DNA of 64,000 bases from the NCBI GenBank assembly GCA_023091665.1, contig JALJCQ010000012.1, forward strand, positions 2,232,001 to 2,296,000, written 5' to 3'. The translations under genes and the position numbers were made by a program. Below, in pieces: positions 54,401 through 64,000 of the stretch; the stretch's first letter is position 1; every line of letters starts with the position of its first letter. A model generated the notes under the pieces. That model worked only from the letters and a program-made list of their open reading frames with translations. It was not told the DNA's origin and made no database searches. The stretch comes from Pythium myriotylum. Lineage: Eukaryota > Oomycota > Peronosporomycetes > Pythiales > Pythiaceae.

Positions 54401-55199
54401 ATTGGAGGAAGCATCGTGAGCAGACACGAGCTTTACTCTCTCCCACGACACCAGGCAGCCTTACATTCTTGAATAGCGAGCATCGCGAGCATACGACGTC
54501 ACCACACATACGGCACGAGTGCTTCTTTCGCAGCATGCCGAACTCACGATCACAGACAATGCATGCACGACGCGTACGGTGATCGACCCACTGATCCCGA
54601 GATACGAATACTCGGTGATCTATGTGCGTGATATCACCATCTGCATTGACAGAGTCCTCAAGGCTCACAGCCCGTGCAATGGTATGAGGCCCAGGCATCG
54701 CGAGTGGAGGATCGGGCTTTGGACGGCGCTGAGACCAGGATGAAGCCTTTGGTTGCGAGCTCATCAGCGGCGGTCGGGATTTCACTGTGGGCACGTGTCC
54801 CATCCGATCTTGGCTGAAGTCGTCGATGACAAGCGACAGCATGGGATCTTCCTCGTCATCCATGGAATCCTTGGGTCGCATCACGTTGTAGCCATGACTG
54901 GATCGAGCTTGTGCGTGCATCGACTGGCGTGTTGCCGACGCAGTTGGCGGCGAAGAAGCCAATCTGATCGACGCCCATAGGTCACCGTCGTCATCTAGTG
55001 CTGAGGACATGGGCGAGACACTGAGGCTCCTGGGAGGAAGAGGCATCCGAGCAGACACGGAGCCAGACGACCGTCCACCCGATGAGCTTGAGGAGCCGGA
55101 AGCGCCGGATGACGACGACGGCGTCGGAGACGGCAGGCCGCGCTGCGGCCGCGCGCGATGCGGCGCGGACGAGAGCTCGCGCTGCTGGGTCGCGCGCAT
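51441..55199 (-). CDS. FYVE zinc finger coiled-coil protein with three C-terminal WH2-like repeats
   Basis: A single open frame gives about 1252 residues from the ATG at 55199; extension to 55256 needs a GTG start. Low-complexity Ser-rich sequence is followed by a FYVE-type zinc finger near 205-275 (CIVCDREFGMLRKKHSCRMC, CSRCS, CSRCF). The signature basic patch is R-K-K-H-S-C-R rather than R(R/K)HHCR, so phosphatidylinositol 3-phosphate binding needs testing. A coiled coil lies near 440-520, then a helical region of about 500 residues. The tail carries three copies of a motif with core LLxAIRxK, at 51832-51884, 51670-51720 and 51490-51546, resembling actin-binding WH2 motifs. An endosomal-actin adaptor is a reasonable guess. 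Confidence 0.82.
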   Translation of the reverse strand: MRATQQRELSSAPHRARPQRGLPSPTPSSSSGASGSSSSSGGRSSGSVSARMPLPPRSLSVSPMSSALDDDGDLWASIRLASSPPTASATRQSMHAQARSSHGYNVMRPKDSMDDEEDPMLSLVIDDFSQDRMGHVPTVKSRPPLMSSQPKASSWSQRRPKPDPPLAMPGPHTIARAVSLEDSVNADGDITHIDHRVFVSRDQWVDHRTRRACIVCDREFGMLRKKHSCRMCGDVVCSRCSLFKNVRLPGVVGESKARVCSRCFLQYRQRVFHKSLSADDIVLDNVLRPEDSESPRAEDDGDFDDDVLSGTYDCSEELPSAEDVMRRTAAKVSGTRAPAAAVTPIDFGAHAHRYHKPVSLLAPELMHSMYRESATLATAALNDQNHIYGREPSMELLSPASSYNLLDMRIFDADHTQSFSSTVSTVSSSVSMSSIASSSSSRSATEEELAAAIKARELEKEVQESRQRIQELESKMQEQENKKTELSLEQQRQLSEARELIAQLQAQLKQQEQNARDAAITRDSICLTNMRQQQVQPLVGSEQSMPGSRKLRSNSIEAESEALRQKLRLLERQLQHAGINVAEVIPYTVAKQRIIEISRRMAEISEAEATMKQQNPKGVAALRREYYVLEQDMERFHTALLMSDEYIEEQAAKEREWEATHAAENVIALRRVRSALPVDISRLSEQALRTMMTPSGKYMAADLARRFKRTNVLQLLRLPPGTVMRMHPSVIENYRTAGLTLIERRALHEALKEPASEWQKQSRDENAQRKAVWFKKLKDAFVQALLGFEMHVVKHHRGEANQCPFIGKMCVVRAEEAVTLLYSAQLGFPEGDVYYQPEIIKSDPDGASEKALNEAKSQSQISTVTAARQSELKTHYGARNIRLVTMALATMEEMDAAMDRLRELDSKAGALVLKLQVEDVQLNQWWRICEEIVSEMRELTSQLARRAGICLSGKRDHRKDSADTRSQVEAKSSHAALTFVDNMIEDILFTISLFPVPASFNQLKNSMPRIRELVFDVQSKNNVLLCSSEPSVRTLDTVVEADSEDDSSEAGENKIGAQARTLTAGRVPWRKRQQARSDSLMPQKQEPSEITDLLSIGSLKSSPCSPPIPRASILLDAIRTKRSVCPDASTKTSHDKAPSFSEPLGIPGNKLELDSRAQVERIPKANDLLAAIRAKRNGYATGSAESEVDTSAQPEAIVTSPPVTTADSAVVGQVRMDEAPKANDLLAAIRARKAKLGALSGAASVGHVISSA

Positions 55200-55586
55200 G
55201 CTCAAGAGGCGACTTCGCCAAATGCGGCGCACCGAGGCTGGGACGGTGGCGGTCACTTCGCGATGGCGTCAGTGGAGCAGTCGGCGCATGGAAGAATCGA
55301 CGGGAAGGGCCGGATGATGCCCATGGCCAGCGGCCAGTGGCCAGTGCCGACTACCCGCCGCGTCCCGTGACACACGCGTTCCTTCCGTGCTTCTTCCGTC
55401 GCGCTTCCGTCCATTTTCGGATTTCTTCCATCGAAGAGGAGGCTCGCCAAACCGATCCAGGTCAGTTCGGTATCGGTATCTCGCTCCCTCGTTGAAGTGG
55501 CTCGAAGGAAACCAACGGCAATGGTCATGTTCAAGTCCGGGCATCGAGAAGCTCCATAGTGAGATAGATACAGAGGCCGCGACAGC
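55200..55586. other. 387-bp divergent spacer between FYVE gene and EF-hand/LRR gene
   Basis: Both promoters should lie here. The only distinct structure is a triple 7-bp tandem repeat, GGCCAGC-GGCCAGT-GGCCAGT, at 55325-55345. No CCAAT box, coding segment or RNA gene is recognised. Confidence 0.45.
55325..55345. repeat. three tandem copies of a GGCCAGY heptamer
   Basis: Three adjacent heptamers, the first ending in C and the others in T, in the divergent promoter of the FYVE and EF-hand/LRR genes. It may be a simple tandem duplication or a clustered factor site. Confidence 0.5.
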
Positions 55587-58500
55587 ATGGCCACGAGCGA
55601 GACGATCGTGCTCGAGGCATCTCTGGTGGACCACTCGCCTCCAGTGGTGACGAGGAACCCGTTCAAGAAGGCCAACAGGAAGACCCCGCCCGAGGCCACC
55701 CAGCGCCACGTCGGCTCCGTCCAGGTGGGTGGCAAATGCGCTCCATCTACTCACGCATGGTACTGAGCTACGAGCTGCCTATAGCTCGTCATCCGCAAGG
55801 AGAAGCCGGTGGTGATGGCCGGCGAGGCGCCACCCGACCATGTCGCCACCAGTGTGTTCCTGCGGTTCGTCGATGTGCGCGTCTCCAACGAGAAGAACTG
55901 GCCGCTCTACGTTCTCTTATCCCGTGCCAACGCGCCCCTCAGCGTACTCACGCAGAGGCAAAAGAAGCGGGGTGCAAGCGACGAGGCCCTGCTGCTCACT
56001 CTCGAGGCTCAAGGCGAACTTGTCCCACTCGACCTTGGCCCGGGTGGCCACTGGGCTGGCGCGCAACTGCCGAAAAGCTTCGAGCAGCAGATCTTTGTGT
56101 ACGACCCGCTTGTTTTCGCGTCCGTTGTGATTTGCAAGCCGTCAGCTGCTCGCCCACCGAGCGTGCTACCGCAGGTGGTCGCTCATGGCGTGTTCTCGTC
56201 CTACATGCCACCGGAGAAGAGCGCGACTCAAATCCAAGCAGATCTCGATGCGCTTGCGTCAAAACTACAGCATACGGTGATGGAAATGGACCAGACCACT
56301 TTTGAAGAAGATCAACTCGATCTTGATTCATTGCAGCGGAACGCCCGTGAACTCTTTCGGCTCTTCGACCAGGATAAGTCTAACTCGATTGACTTTAATG
56401 GTCCGTTAGGATGGCGAAGCTTCGAGAAAATGGCGATGCTGACAAGTTTGGTGTTTGATACAGAGTACAGGCAAATGCTGGCGTTCCGCGGCGTTAATAT
56501 TCTGGACTCTAAAGCCATGCGGCTCTTTCAACTAGTAGATGATCAGAAGAAGTACGAGGGTCGCTCTTATCTCACCACGATGCTTCACACAGCTGAATCC
56601 CGCGTTTTCTGCTAGAGGGTTTATTGATGAGCGTGAGTTTGTGATCGCACTATACATCACGAATACGCTTCGAGTACAGGCCAACGCGCAGGCCCAAAAG
56701 AGCGTTGCGCTGTCACCTGTCGACATATTCTACCAACTCGACAGCGATCGCGACGGAATGCTCAACATCTTCGAATACGACAAAGCGATGGAGCTCCTGG
56801 GAGTAACGCTGAATTCGAAGCAAATCCGTTCTTGCTTTCCACAAGGCTCTGCTTCTATCTCTGTTAACCAGTTTAAAGCAGCATGGCTAGAACTTGTCGA
56901 CGTTCGTGCGGAGCTACGTAAGCGCGGTATCGCTCTTCGTTCAGTGTCAACGAACTGTGATCAGGAACGAGGTAGCAGCAAACTCGTGCTAACTAGAACC
57001 AAGCGCCACAACAGGGTGGCGTTTCAGCTGCCTTTTGTTTCGAGTAAGCGAAGACGCGAGAATGACCAGTTGAAGAACGTTCTGATGCAGTGGATAATTC
57101 AAGAGGAGAACGATGAACTCGACCAAGCGCTGAAAGCAAAAGCAGAAGTGTGTCGGCTTGAGAAGGAGAGGCGTGAACAAGCCCAAGAGGAGAAGCGGGC
57201 TCTCTTCGCGCAGCAACGCCACGCTGAAACCGCTACAAGAACCAACGAAGCCCTTCGGGAAAGGCAGGAAAAGATCCAAAGACGGAAAGAAAGAGTACTA
57301 AAAGATCGTCAAGCTAGAGAAGAGCGAAAACTCGTATCCCAGATTTCAGAAGAGCAACGAAAGAGGGAACAACACCAGCGGGAGGTCGTTCAAGAGCTTA
57401 TGACCAGAAAAATCGACAAGGTCAAAAACCAAAAAGCAAAGAATGCGGACGATGTACTCGACTTATCCTTTCGCCGTCTAGTTGAAATTCCAACCACTTA
57501 CTTCAAGGGAAAAGATGCCATCAACTGCTTGTCAAGCCTACTGATTATGTCTCTATCCGGAAATCGTCTGCGGATGATTCCATCAGCAATGTTCACGCAT
57601 CTATTTGCGCTCCAAATACTCGATTTGAGCGACAACGAGATCGAGCAGTTGCCACCAGAGATCGGGGAAGCTAGAGACTTAAAGTCACTCGATGTACACC
57701 ATAACCGTTTGATATCATTACCTTCCCAATTGAAGCTAATGAGACATCTCACGGTACTCAACCTCGCACACAATAAGCTCGAAAACTTCGGCGACGTCCC
57801 AACAAAAGACTCCAATCGGAGTGAGTCATATTGTACCGGTCTCGTGGAGCTTGAGGAACTAGACTTAAGCTACAATGAGCCGCTCAAAAGCATCTCGGAA
57901 GGAACTAGAGAGCTAGTTGCACTGAAAAGCTTCCGACTTCGAGGATGCCCATCACTGAAAAAACTGCCTGACGCTATTCGTGAACTCCGCACTCTGGTTC
58001 TCTTTGATATAAACGGCTCACACCAAAGACGTCTAGGGAAGTCCGTGTTTGGTGATAGCCTTCGCAATCTTAGAAGCATCAATGTGGCCTTCAACAGCCT
58101 GACATCTCTGCCTGAAGCAATCTGTGAACTAGCAAATCTGCAAGAACTAGACGTGTCGAACAATGCGCTTATGACTCTACCTCAAAATGTGGCCAAATTA
58201 CGCGAGCTTGTGGCGTTGCGATGTTCGAGAAATAAACTAGAGCAGCTTCCTGATGGAATCGGCGGACTCGAGCGGCTTGAGTATCTTGACCTTTCTCGCA
58301 ACATACTACGATCTCCACTGCCACCAGGAATAGGACTGATGACGTATCTTCAGCATGTTGATCTGCAAAATAATCAACTAAGCGAGTTACCGATAGAAAT
58401 CGGTGCTCTGATAATTGTTGAGGAGCTGAACATATCGTGGAATGCGCTTGCTCGCCTTCCAGAAGAAATGGCATGCATGGTCTCGCTGAAGAAGCTCAAC

Positions 58501-59607
58501 TTGAGTCACAACGAGCTCGCATCCGTTCCTGATGCTGTAATGATGTGGCAAGATCTGGAAATGTTTGTATGCTCCCACAACCGACTGGCAACTCCACTAA
58601 CATCTGCAATAGGGCACTTATCCAGGCTTAGTTACCTCGATTTATCCAGGAACAGACTATCCCGCCTAGAACCGTGCCTCTATGCTCTCCGTAGTGTCGA
58701 AGTGATGAACCTGTCAGAAAACAAAATTCATCTACTCCCGCGAGAGCTCGAATCGTCTCCTGCCGGTTTATCGTTAAAGAAACTCGACCTCTACAATAAC
58801 AGAATCGATGCGATTCCGGTTGAGTGGTCCAACCTTTTACTCCGACTCGACGTGTTTTCTATCGGTCGGAATCCCATGTCGATGCTGCCTGAAAAATGGA
58901 GCGACCACTGGAGAAACGGCAGGTGGCAGCGAGGAGACGTATATGACTCGTCTTCAATGAGAGGCTACACACCCGCGCAAGTGAGCGAATGGGTCCACGA
59001 CTTGAGTGTCATATACCCTTCAATCGTTTCCGTCTGGAGACAAAACCAGTCATTTGCAGGTAGTGACGCGTTTGTCGACAGTGTTCGAGCTGCTGTTGGT
59101 AGTGACAAGTGGCAATACCGCCACGAGCGCATTGTGAGGCACTACTACTACGAGTTTAAATACGTCGGACACGAAATCATGCTAGAAGAGATCTCAGGTG
59201 ACAAGCGAGCAGAGTTCGATCGGGAGGAAGAGCGTCTCCAAGAGCAACAGCTTAAGCGTGCCAACGACGCGATTGCCGAAAACAACGGTTTTCGAAAGCA
59301 ACTCACGGAGGCGTACGCGTACGATGTGACTGTCATTGGCAAGGAAATGGAGAAACGACGACGCATCCATGAGACGCAATTGCTCAAAGAAATCCAGCAT
59401 GAGGCGAGACAGTGGAATGAAATTGTCTGCGAGAAGCTCCCTGGGGCCGTCGAACGTCATGAGGCCATGGTCCATGAACGCAACAAAAGATTTGCCGAGA
59501 CGATGAAGGAGGCAGCGAGATCTAGGCTGCTTGACAAGGAGCAGGCTCGACAGCCATCAAAGCCACGTAGTGAAACTAGCAATGTTCTCGTTCGAACAGA
59601 AGAGTAG
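55587..59607 (+). CDS. EF-hand, coiled-coil, leucine-rich repeat protein
   Basis: Three exons (55587-55724, 55785-56551, 56616-59607; introns 55725-55784 and 56552-56615) give about 1298 residues. The second intron is placed so that the EF-hand-like segment reads VDDQKKGFIDEREFVIALYI; without splicing the frame ends at TAG 56613-56615. EF-hand-like loops include DQDKSNSIDF and DSDRDGMLNIFEYD. A highly charged coiled coil covers about 430-590. Leucine-rich repeats of the xLxxLDLSxNxLxxLPxxI type run from about 605 to 1055 (about 18-19 copies). A second charged coiled coil ends the protein. The first 200 residues are unrecognised. A signalling or cytoskeletal scaffold is likely. Confidence 0.85.
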
Positions 59608-59819
59608 GCATGTTTACTCGTCGTGGGCTGACTTCATTTCGTAACTTCGTGGTCTTTACAAACTCAACGACGTTGCACCTCTCCAACGAGGCTGATGCTT
59701 GCTGGAGACAAACGCACTCCGTTCAAGATTATAGCAAGGGTCGACATCGGATGATGGAGGTCAGGCAAAAGTGAAACGGCTACCGCTATGCGAGAAGGCA
59801 CCCCGACCCAAAGAGACGA

Positions 59820-62013
59820 ATGGGCCAACGCAAGAACACGAGACAGCGTCGACCGGTAGACCCAGTGAATATGGAAATCTGTGCGACTTCGACCGACGCG
59901 GCGGACTGTGGATCCCCGACGAAGTTAGCTTTCGACCCACTCATTGGTCGCCGCGAAAGTGCTAGTCTCTTCCTCTTCGATAAGGATTCTGGCGAGGAGA
60001 CCGTCGAGGATGTTGCTTTGCGAGAAGCTGAACGCGTTGAGAACCAGAAGCTGTCTGTCGTTGAGTTCCATGGGGCAATTGTCAGCGGATGAACTGAAGA
60101 TGTCTTTTCTTTAGAGCTGATGCTCTGGCCGAGAAAGAGCGTGAACGTCGCGTAAGCGAGACAAAAGACAAGGAGGTACGGAGTGCGCTTGTTGCCGATG
60201 CCTCCGAACTATTAGCCGATTGGCTCCGTAGGATGAACTTGAGATCGTGCGCCAGATTAACATTGAGTTCTCCATTTCCGCCGCGGAAGAAGAGAAACAG
60301 CGTCGCATCCGCGAGCTCGAGATTGCCAAGGTGCAGGAAGAACTCCTTCGCGAGCGGAATGCTCTCTCTGCGACCGTCGCGGTAGAGGCAGAGCGCCAGC
60401 GCCGGATCGAAGAGGCTGAGAATGATCATGCCGATTCTGAAGCGGAGCGGCGACTCTCACAGAAGCAAGCAGTCGAGGTATATGAGTGTCCCTAAGCGTC
60501 ACTAACGGATGAAAGCTGGGAATGCGGATGTTTGACACGCTTTCATAGGCTATGGAACACGAGCGAGTCCGCCGCCTCAGTTCTGCTGAGCACGTGGAGC
60601 GCGTGCCATCAGCAACACTTGGTATTTCGTCCGAGGTCGACGGGGAAGACAACATAAGTGCGTCTCTTGGTATTCTCAGCGAGATACCTGTCGTCCATGC
60701 ATCCAAGATGCTTGTCGATGATACGACAGAATGGCGAGGTTTCATCTTGTCCGATAACCCAGAACAGGAGAAGGATAACTTGCGCGGTTCGTTTGGTCTC
60801 TTCGAAATGAGAAAGCAAGCTAGACTGACATTGTGGCTTATGGGTTCCTCAAACAGCACTTCGGATGAGTCTTGAGGAAGACCTCAGGGAGAATGACTTT
60901 CCAGAACTCGTCGGGGACGTGCGACTTCTTCGCTTTCTGCGAGGGCATAAGCAGAACGTGGCAGTGGCGACCACGAAGTACCGCGAGATGCTGGAGCACC
61001 GAAAAAAACTGAAACTCGACGAGATCCGCCGAGCCATCGTTAGCAACAATATGACTCCGGACGAGTTTCCTGGCTTCTCGAAGATGATTCAGCACCTACC
61101 GACCCTCAATGCATACGACCTGACTAACGTAATCGACGGCCACGTCTTTTTCTTTGAGATGTCGGGTTATGCAGACTTCAAGGGACTCATGGAACAATTG
61201 AGCGACGACGAATGGATGCAGTTCTTCTTGTACGAGATGGAGTATCGGTCAATCAAACTCGATCAACTCAGTCGTCACAACGAGAAGCTCATAAAGACGG
61301 TCTTTGTCCGGGATCTTCGCGGATTTTCAATCGCCCGTTTCAATCCCCGCCTGCTCGCTCGTGTAGTTAGCGTGATTCGAATTGCCACCGCCTGCTATCC
61401 AGAGACTGCCCACGAGACATTACTTCTTCACACACCATGGGTCTTCCACAAGATCTGGAATGCTCTCCAGCCCAAACTGGCGGAAACGCAGCTGAGCAAG
61501 ATTCACATGAGTAGTGACGCATACGCCCATCTTGTGGGTCTTGTGGGTGGGCGCGAACGCCTGCCAAAGTTACTGGGGGGCAAGAACCTCACACAGGTCA
61601 TCCCCCAGACTGGTTTCTTGGGGCGGGACAGTTTCGTGTTGATGTGCGAAGACGGCGCCACACAGGCAGAGATTAAAGCGGGTGGAACTCTACAACTCCC
61701 ATTTCGCATTGCCGCCAACGATACGATTTGCTGGGAATACGAGGTCAAGAGTCACGACATCGAGTTCAGTGTCAAGCTGCGCACGCAAGGCGAAGGAGGT
61801 GCGATAGAGTTCGATAAGGTTCCGAAGACTCGAGTTGCTGCAGGTGAAAGCATAGCTGGCTCATACACTGCTACCGAGGACGGTACTGTTGTCCTTTCGT
61901 GGGACAACTCGTACTCATGGACGCGCGGCAAGACGGTCGCCTACAAGGCCAAGGTCGTTAAGGCCACGCACGACTTTTCCTGCCTTGACATCAGTGGAAA
62001 TGATTGTGTCTGA
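59820..62013 (+). CDS. SEC14 (CRAL-TRIO)-GOLD lipid-transfer protein with N-terminal coiled coil
   Basis: Five exons (59820-60052, 60115-60151, 60232-60477, 60549-60786, 60857-62013) joined in frame give about 636 residues. The early exons encode a charged coiled coil (KEREER-like and EEEKQRRIRELE). The join of exons 4 and 5 completes the CRAL-TRIO N-terminal helix, reading DNLRALRMSLEEDLREN, followed by VRLLRFLRGHKQNV. The SEC14 lipid-binding domain follows (FVRDLRGFSIARFNP, ACYPETAHETLLLHTPWVF, LVGGRERLPKLLGG), then a GOLD beta-sandwich at the end. The layout resembles plant patellins, which bind phosphoinositides at membranes and the cell plate. ATG 59820 is used; 59871 is an alternative in frame. 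Converges on SLY1 with 84 bp between stops. Confidence 0.86.
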
Positions 62014-62097
62014 GGCGATTTGCCTCTGCCCAAAATCCCAGTCGATTGGCTTAGCAAAGCAGGGTGTCAGGCCCACAAGCTTTTATTCCGTAACATT

Positions 62098-64000
62098 TCA
62101 CACGCTAATGGAGCCGAGTTGATGCAAAAACTCCTCAGGACTAAGTAACTCTGTGCACCCGTACCACACGGAGCGAGGAGGTTGCTGCGCCTTCGCGTAC
62201 GCCATCAAATTCTGATACTCGTTGTAGTTTCCGCCGCCAATGACGAACACTAAAGCCTCTCGGAAAGGTGTTCGCTGGCGAGGAACTGAATCACCGAGTG
62301 ACTTGATCTTTGGGTCGAGGTATAAGAAAGTGTCGTCTTCTGTGTTAGGCTTGAGTTCGCAAATCGCGTCGGTGACTCGTGTAATATGGAGTTTCTTGTT
62401 CTCCGGCAAGAAGTTCTTGACACTTGCGGCCGCCTGAGCCAGAAAGCCTTGGGCAAGTCCTTTGAACTTGTTCATGTTCACTGAACTCGCACCTGCCCCG
62501 CCGGCTGCAGCGGCTTGGGAGCCATCGTGGAGTGACCCGCCGACGCTCGCATGCTTTTGGAAAGCAGTATGTTTCTTGATAAACTTCCACGCCTGCAAGA
62601 ACTGATCCGCCTGAGCACCGCCCTGAGCGGAGACAACCTGTTGAAAAGCCTGCTCAAACTCGGCAATCTCGGTGCTCGATGCCCCGCTCGTGAGGTAGTA
62701 GATCATGAGAAGGCGAAGTTTGTCTGCAACCGAACCAGTCTCAGGACCAGAAAGTAGCTGCAATATCTCCTGCTTGTCTCCATGAGATCCATCAATGAGT
62801 TTCTGTTCCAGCATCGAGAAACTTGGGATATGACGAGCAGTCACACTCTCAAATGCCGCGTGGAAGATGTTAGTATGGACTTCGAGCATCTTCTTCTTCT
62901 CAAGTAGAGCAGGAAGCGTGTCAACAAAAGCGACAAGATCCTTGGTACCGTTCGCAAGAGCTTCGTTTCCTCCCGTCTAACAATTCAGTCAATTTAGAGA
63001 ACTCTCGTATCGTATCTCACGATCAGCATCACTTACCTTCGCACGAATCTGCTCTTCTTTCTTGGTCACTTGTTTCATCTCTTCCTCGTTGGCATCAATT
63101 GCATCGGGAAACAAACTTCCCGCATGAGCTTCGAAGAATTTGTCGGTTGTGACGTCGAGATCATAGGTGCGCTCTGCGTTTCGCCCTTGCTTGTTCGCGT
63201 CGTCTCCAGACGTTTGCACCTGCACTTTGACGCGGTTGAGAGAGATCTTGAGCACGTCGTCAACAAGAGCCTGATAGGTCGACGGGTGGTGAAGACTCGA
63301 TGGAAGATCTTCGTTACGATCCATAATGATCAGAACGGGGCGCTACGCAACAAATCGCAGCATGCTCAGTACGTGGTTTGTTTGTCCTGATGCTGAAAAA
63401 GAGGAGAAAGCGAACCTGGAAGTTGGAGGATGTGTCCTGGAAAACTTCTTTACGCGCGACAAGGTAGTCTCGGATCATCTGGTTGAGCTGCTCAGCAACC
63501 ATTCTCGACGGCCCGTCGTTGTTTGGGCAGCGAATGACGGGGACTTTGCCTGTGGTTGCTAGCACAGAGAACACCCCACGTACAATCGAATTCATTGACT
63601 GTTCGATATGGGCGTCACCCAGCGTCGGATCATTATACGCTCGGTAGCTGTTGGCCAGCTGCAGTGAGAACAATGTCGGCTCGAGCGAGACAAAGTTGGT
63701 GTATTGGTCGTAAACCTTGGAGATCTGCGACGCGCATTCATATCGTGAGTTTTTGAAAAAGGTTTACGCGCGAGCATCAGCGCCATCTCACCATGCTCGT
63801 GCAACCGTTCTCAACTGCGAGTCGCGCGAGCAGCTCGAGTGCTTCACGACTCAGCGGAGACACAAAGTTGAGATGCACGGTGCTGTACAGCTCCTTAGTA
63901 CAGTCGCTGATGATCTGTTGGATGTTGTGTGGCGTCGGCTCGACGAAATAGATAGCTGGCACATCCGGGATCGCGTCGCGCTCGGCGTCCAGGAGCATAT
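62098..64000 (-). CDS. SLY1: Sec1/Munc18 family protein SLY1 (SCFD1), 3' part
   Basis: The gene runs off the right end of the window, so its 5' end is missing. Exons seen are 64000-63792, 63724-63416, 63342-63037 and 62976-62098, with introns 63725-63791, 63343-63415 and 62977-63036. Diagnostic blocks are IPDVPAIYFVEPT, RPVLIIMDRNEDLPSS, HHPSTYQALVDDVL and, near the end, WYGCTELLSPEEFL, which identify SLY1 and not Sec1, Vps33 or Vps45. SLY1 binds syntaxin-5-type SNAREs and is needed for ER-Golgi fusion. A Gly/Ala/Ser-rich insert (about 62450-62540) interrupts the C-terminal domain. The first ATG in the visible frame (63998) is internal by comparison with the family. Confidence 0.93.

Overview
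This window is nuclear DNA from a eukaryote, most probably an oomycete of the Peronosporales/Pythiales type. Genes are dense, on both strands, and carry zero to six short introns (about 53-109 nt, GT-AG, often with a CTAAC/CTGAC branch-like motif). There is an elicitin-like gene, a family known only from oomycetes. Centriole and flagellum genes (rotatin, CFAP300, calyphosin/CCDC81-like) point to a lineage with swimming zoospores. I see no bacterial operon, rRNA, tRNA, CRISPR array or transposon.

Layout. 1-3.5 kb: 3' end of complex I NDUFV1, a five-exon SIW14-type phosphatase (-) and a five-exon mitochondrial Qri7/OSGEPL1 gene (+). 3.7-8.8 kb: an EF-hand coiled-coil protein (-) and a phospholipid:sterol acyltransferase (+). 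8.9-18.2 kb: S-formylglutathione hydrolase and a GGCT-like gene (-), site-1 protease, a C69 dipeptidase and a DeSI-PUL protein (+). 18.3-27.1 kb: a double calyphosin protein, a small doubtful ORF (-), mitochondrial IF2 (-), a mitochondrial carrier, a NudE-like protein and an elicitin-like protein. 27.3-33.3 kb: RCC1 (-), an inositol 5-phosphatase and CFAP300. 33.4-45.9 kb: ZNHIT2, a PDZ-PH protein (-), rotatin and KNL2/Mis18BP1 (-). 46.1-51.2 kb: a membrane aspartic protease and a four-module PDZ protein. 51.4-64 kb: a FYVE protein (-), an EF-hand/LRR protein, a SEC14-GOLD protein and the 3' part of SLY1 (-).

Functional threads. Mitochondria: NDUFV1, Qri7, IF2, carrier. Sterol and membrane lipid: PSAT, S1P, elicitin-like protein, SEC14-GOLD. 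Phosphoinositide/inositol phosphate: SIW14-type, 5-phosphatase, FYVE, PH. Centriole, flagellum and chromosome segregation: rotatin, CFAP300, ZNHIT2, calyphosin/CCDC81-like, NudE-like, KNL2, RCC1. Gene order is mostly alternating head-to-head and tail-to-tail pairs with gaps of 40-540 bp.

Most notable: an IF2 that stops after domain C1, with no initiator-tRNA-binding C2 domain; a KNL2 with SANTA, CENP-C-like and SANT modules together; a run of cilium-linked genes at 29-43.5 kb; and GC-rich islands around gene 5' ends. Exon structures were worked out by hand from reading frame, splice signals and family conservation, and need transcript support.
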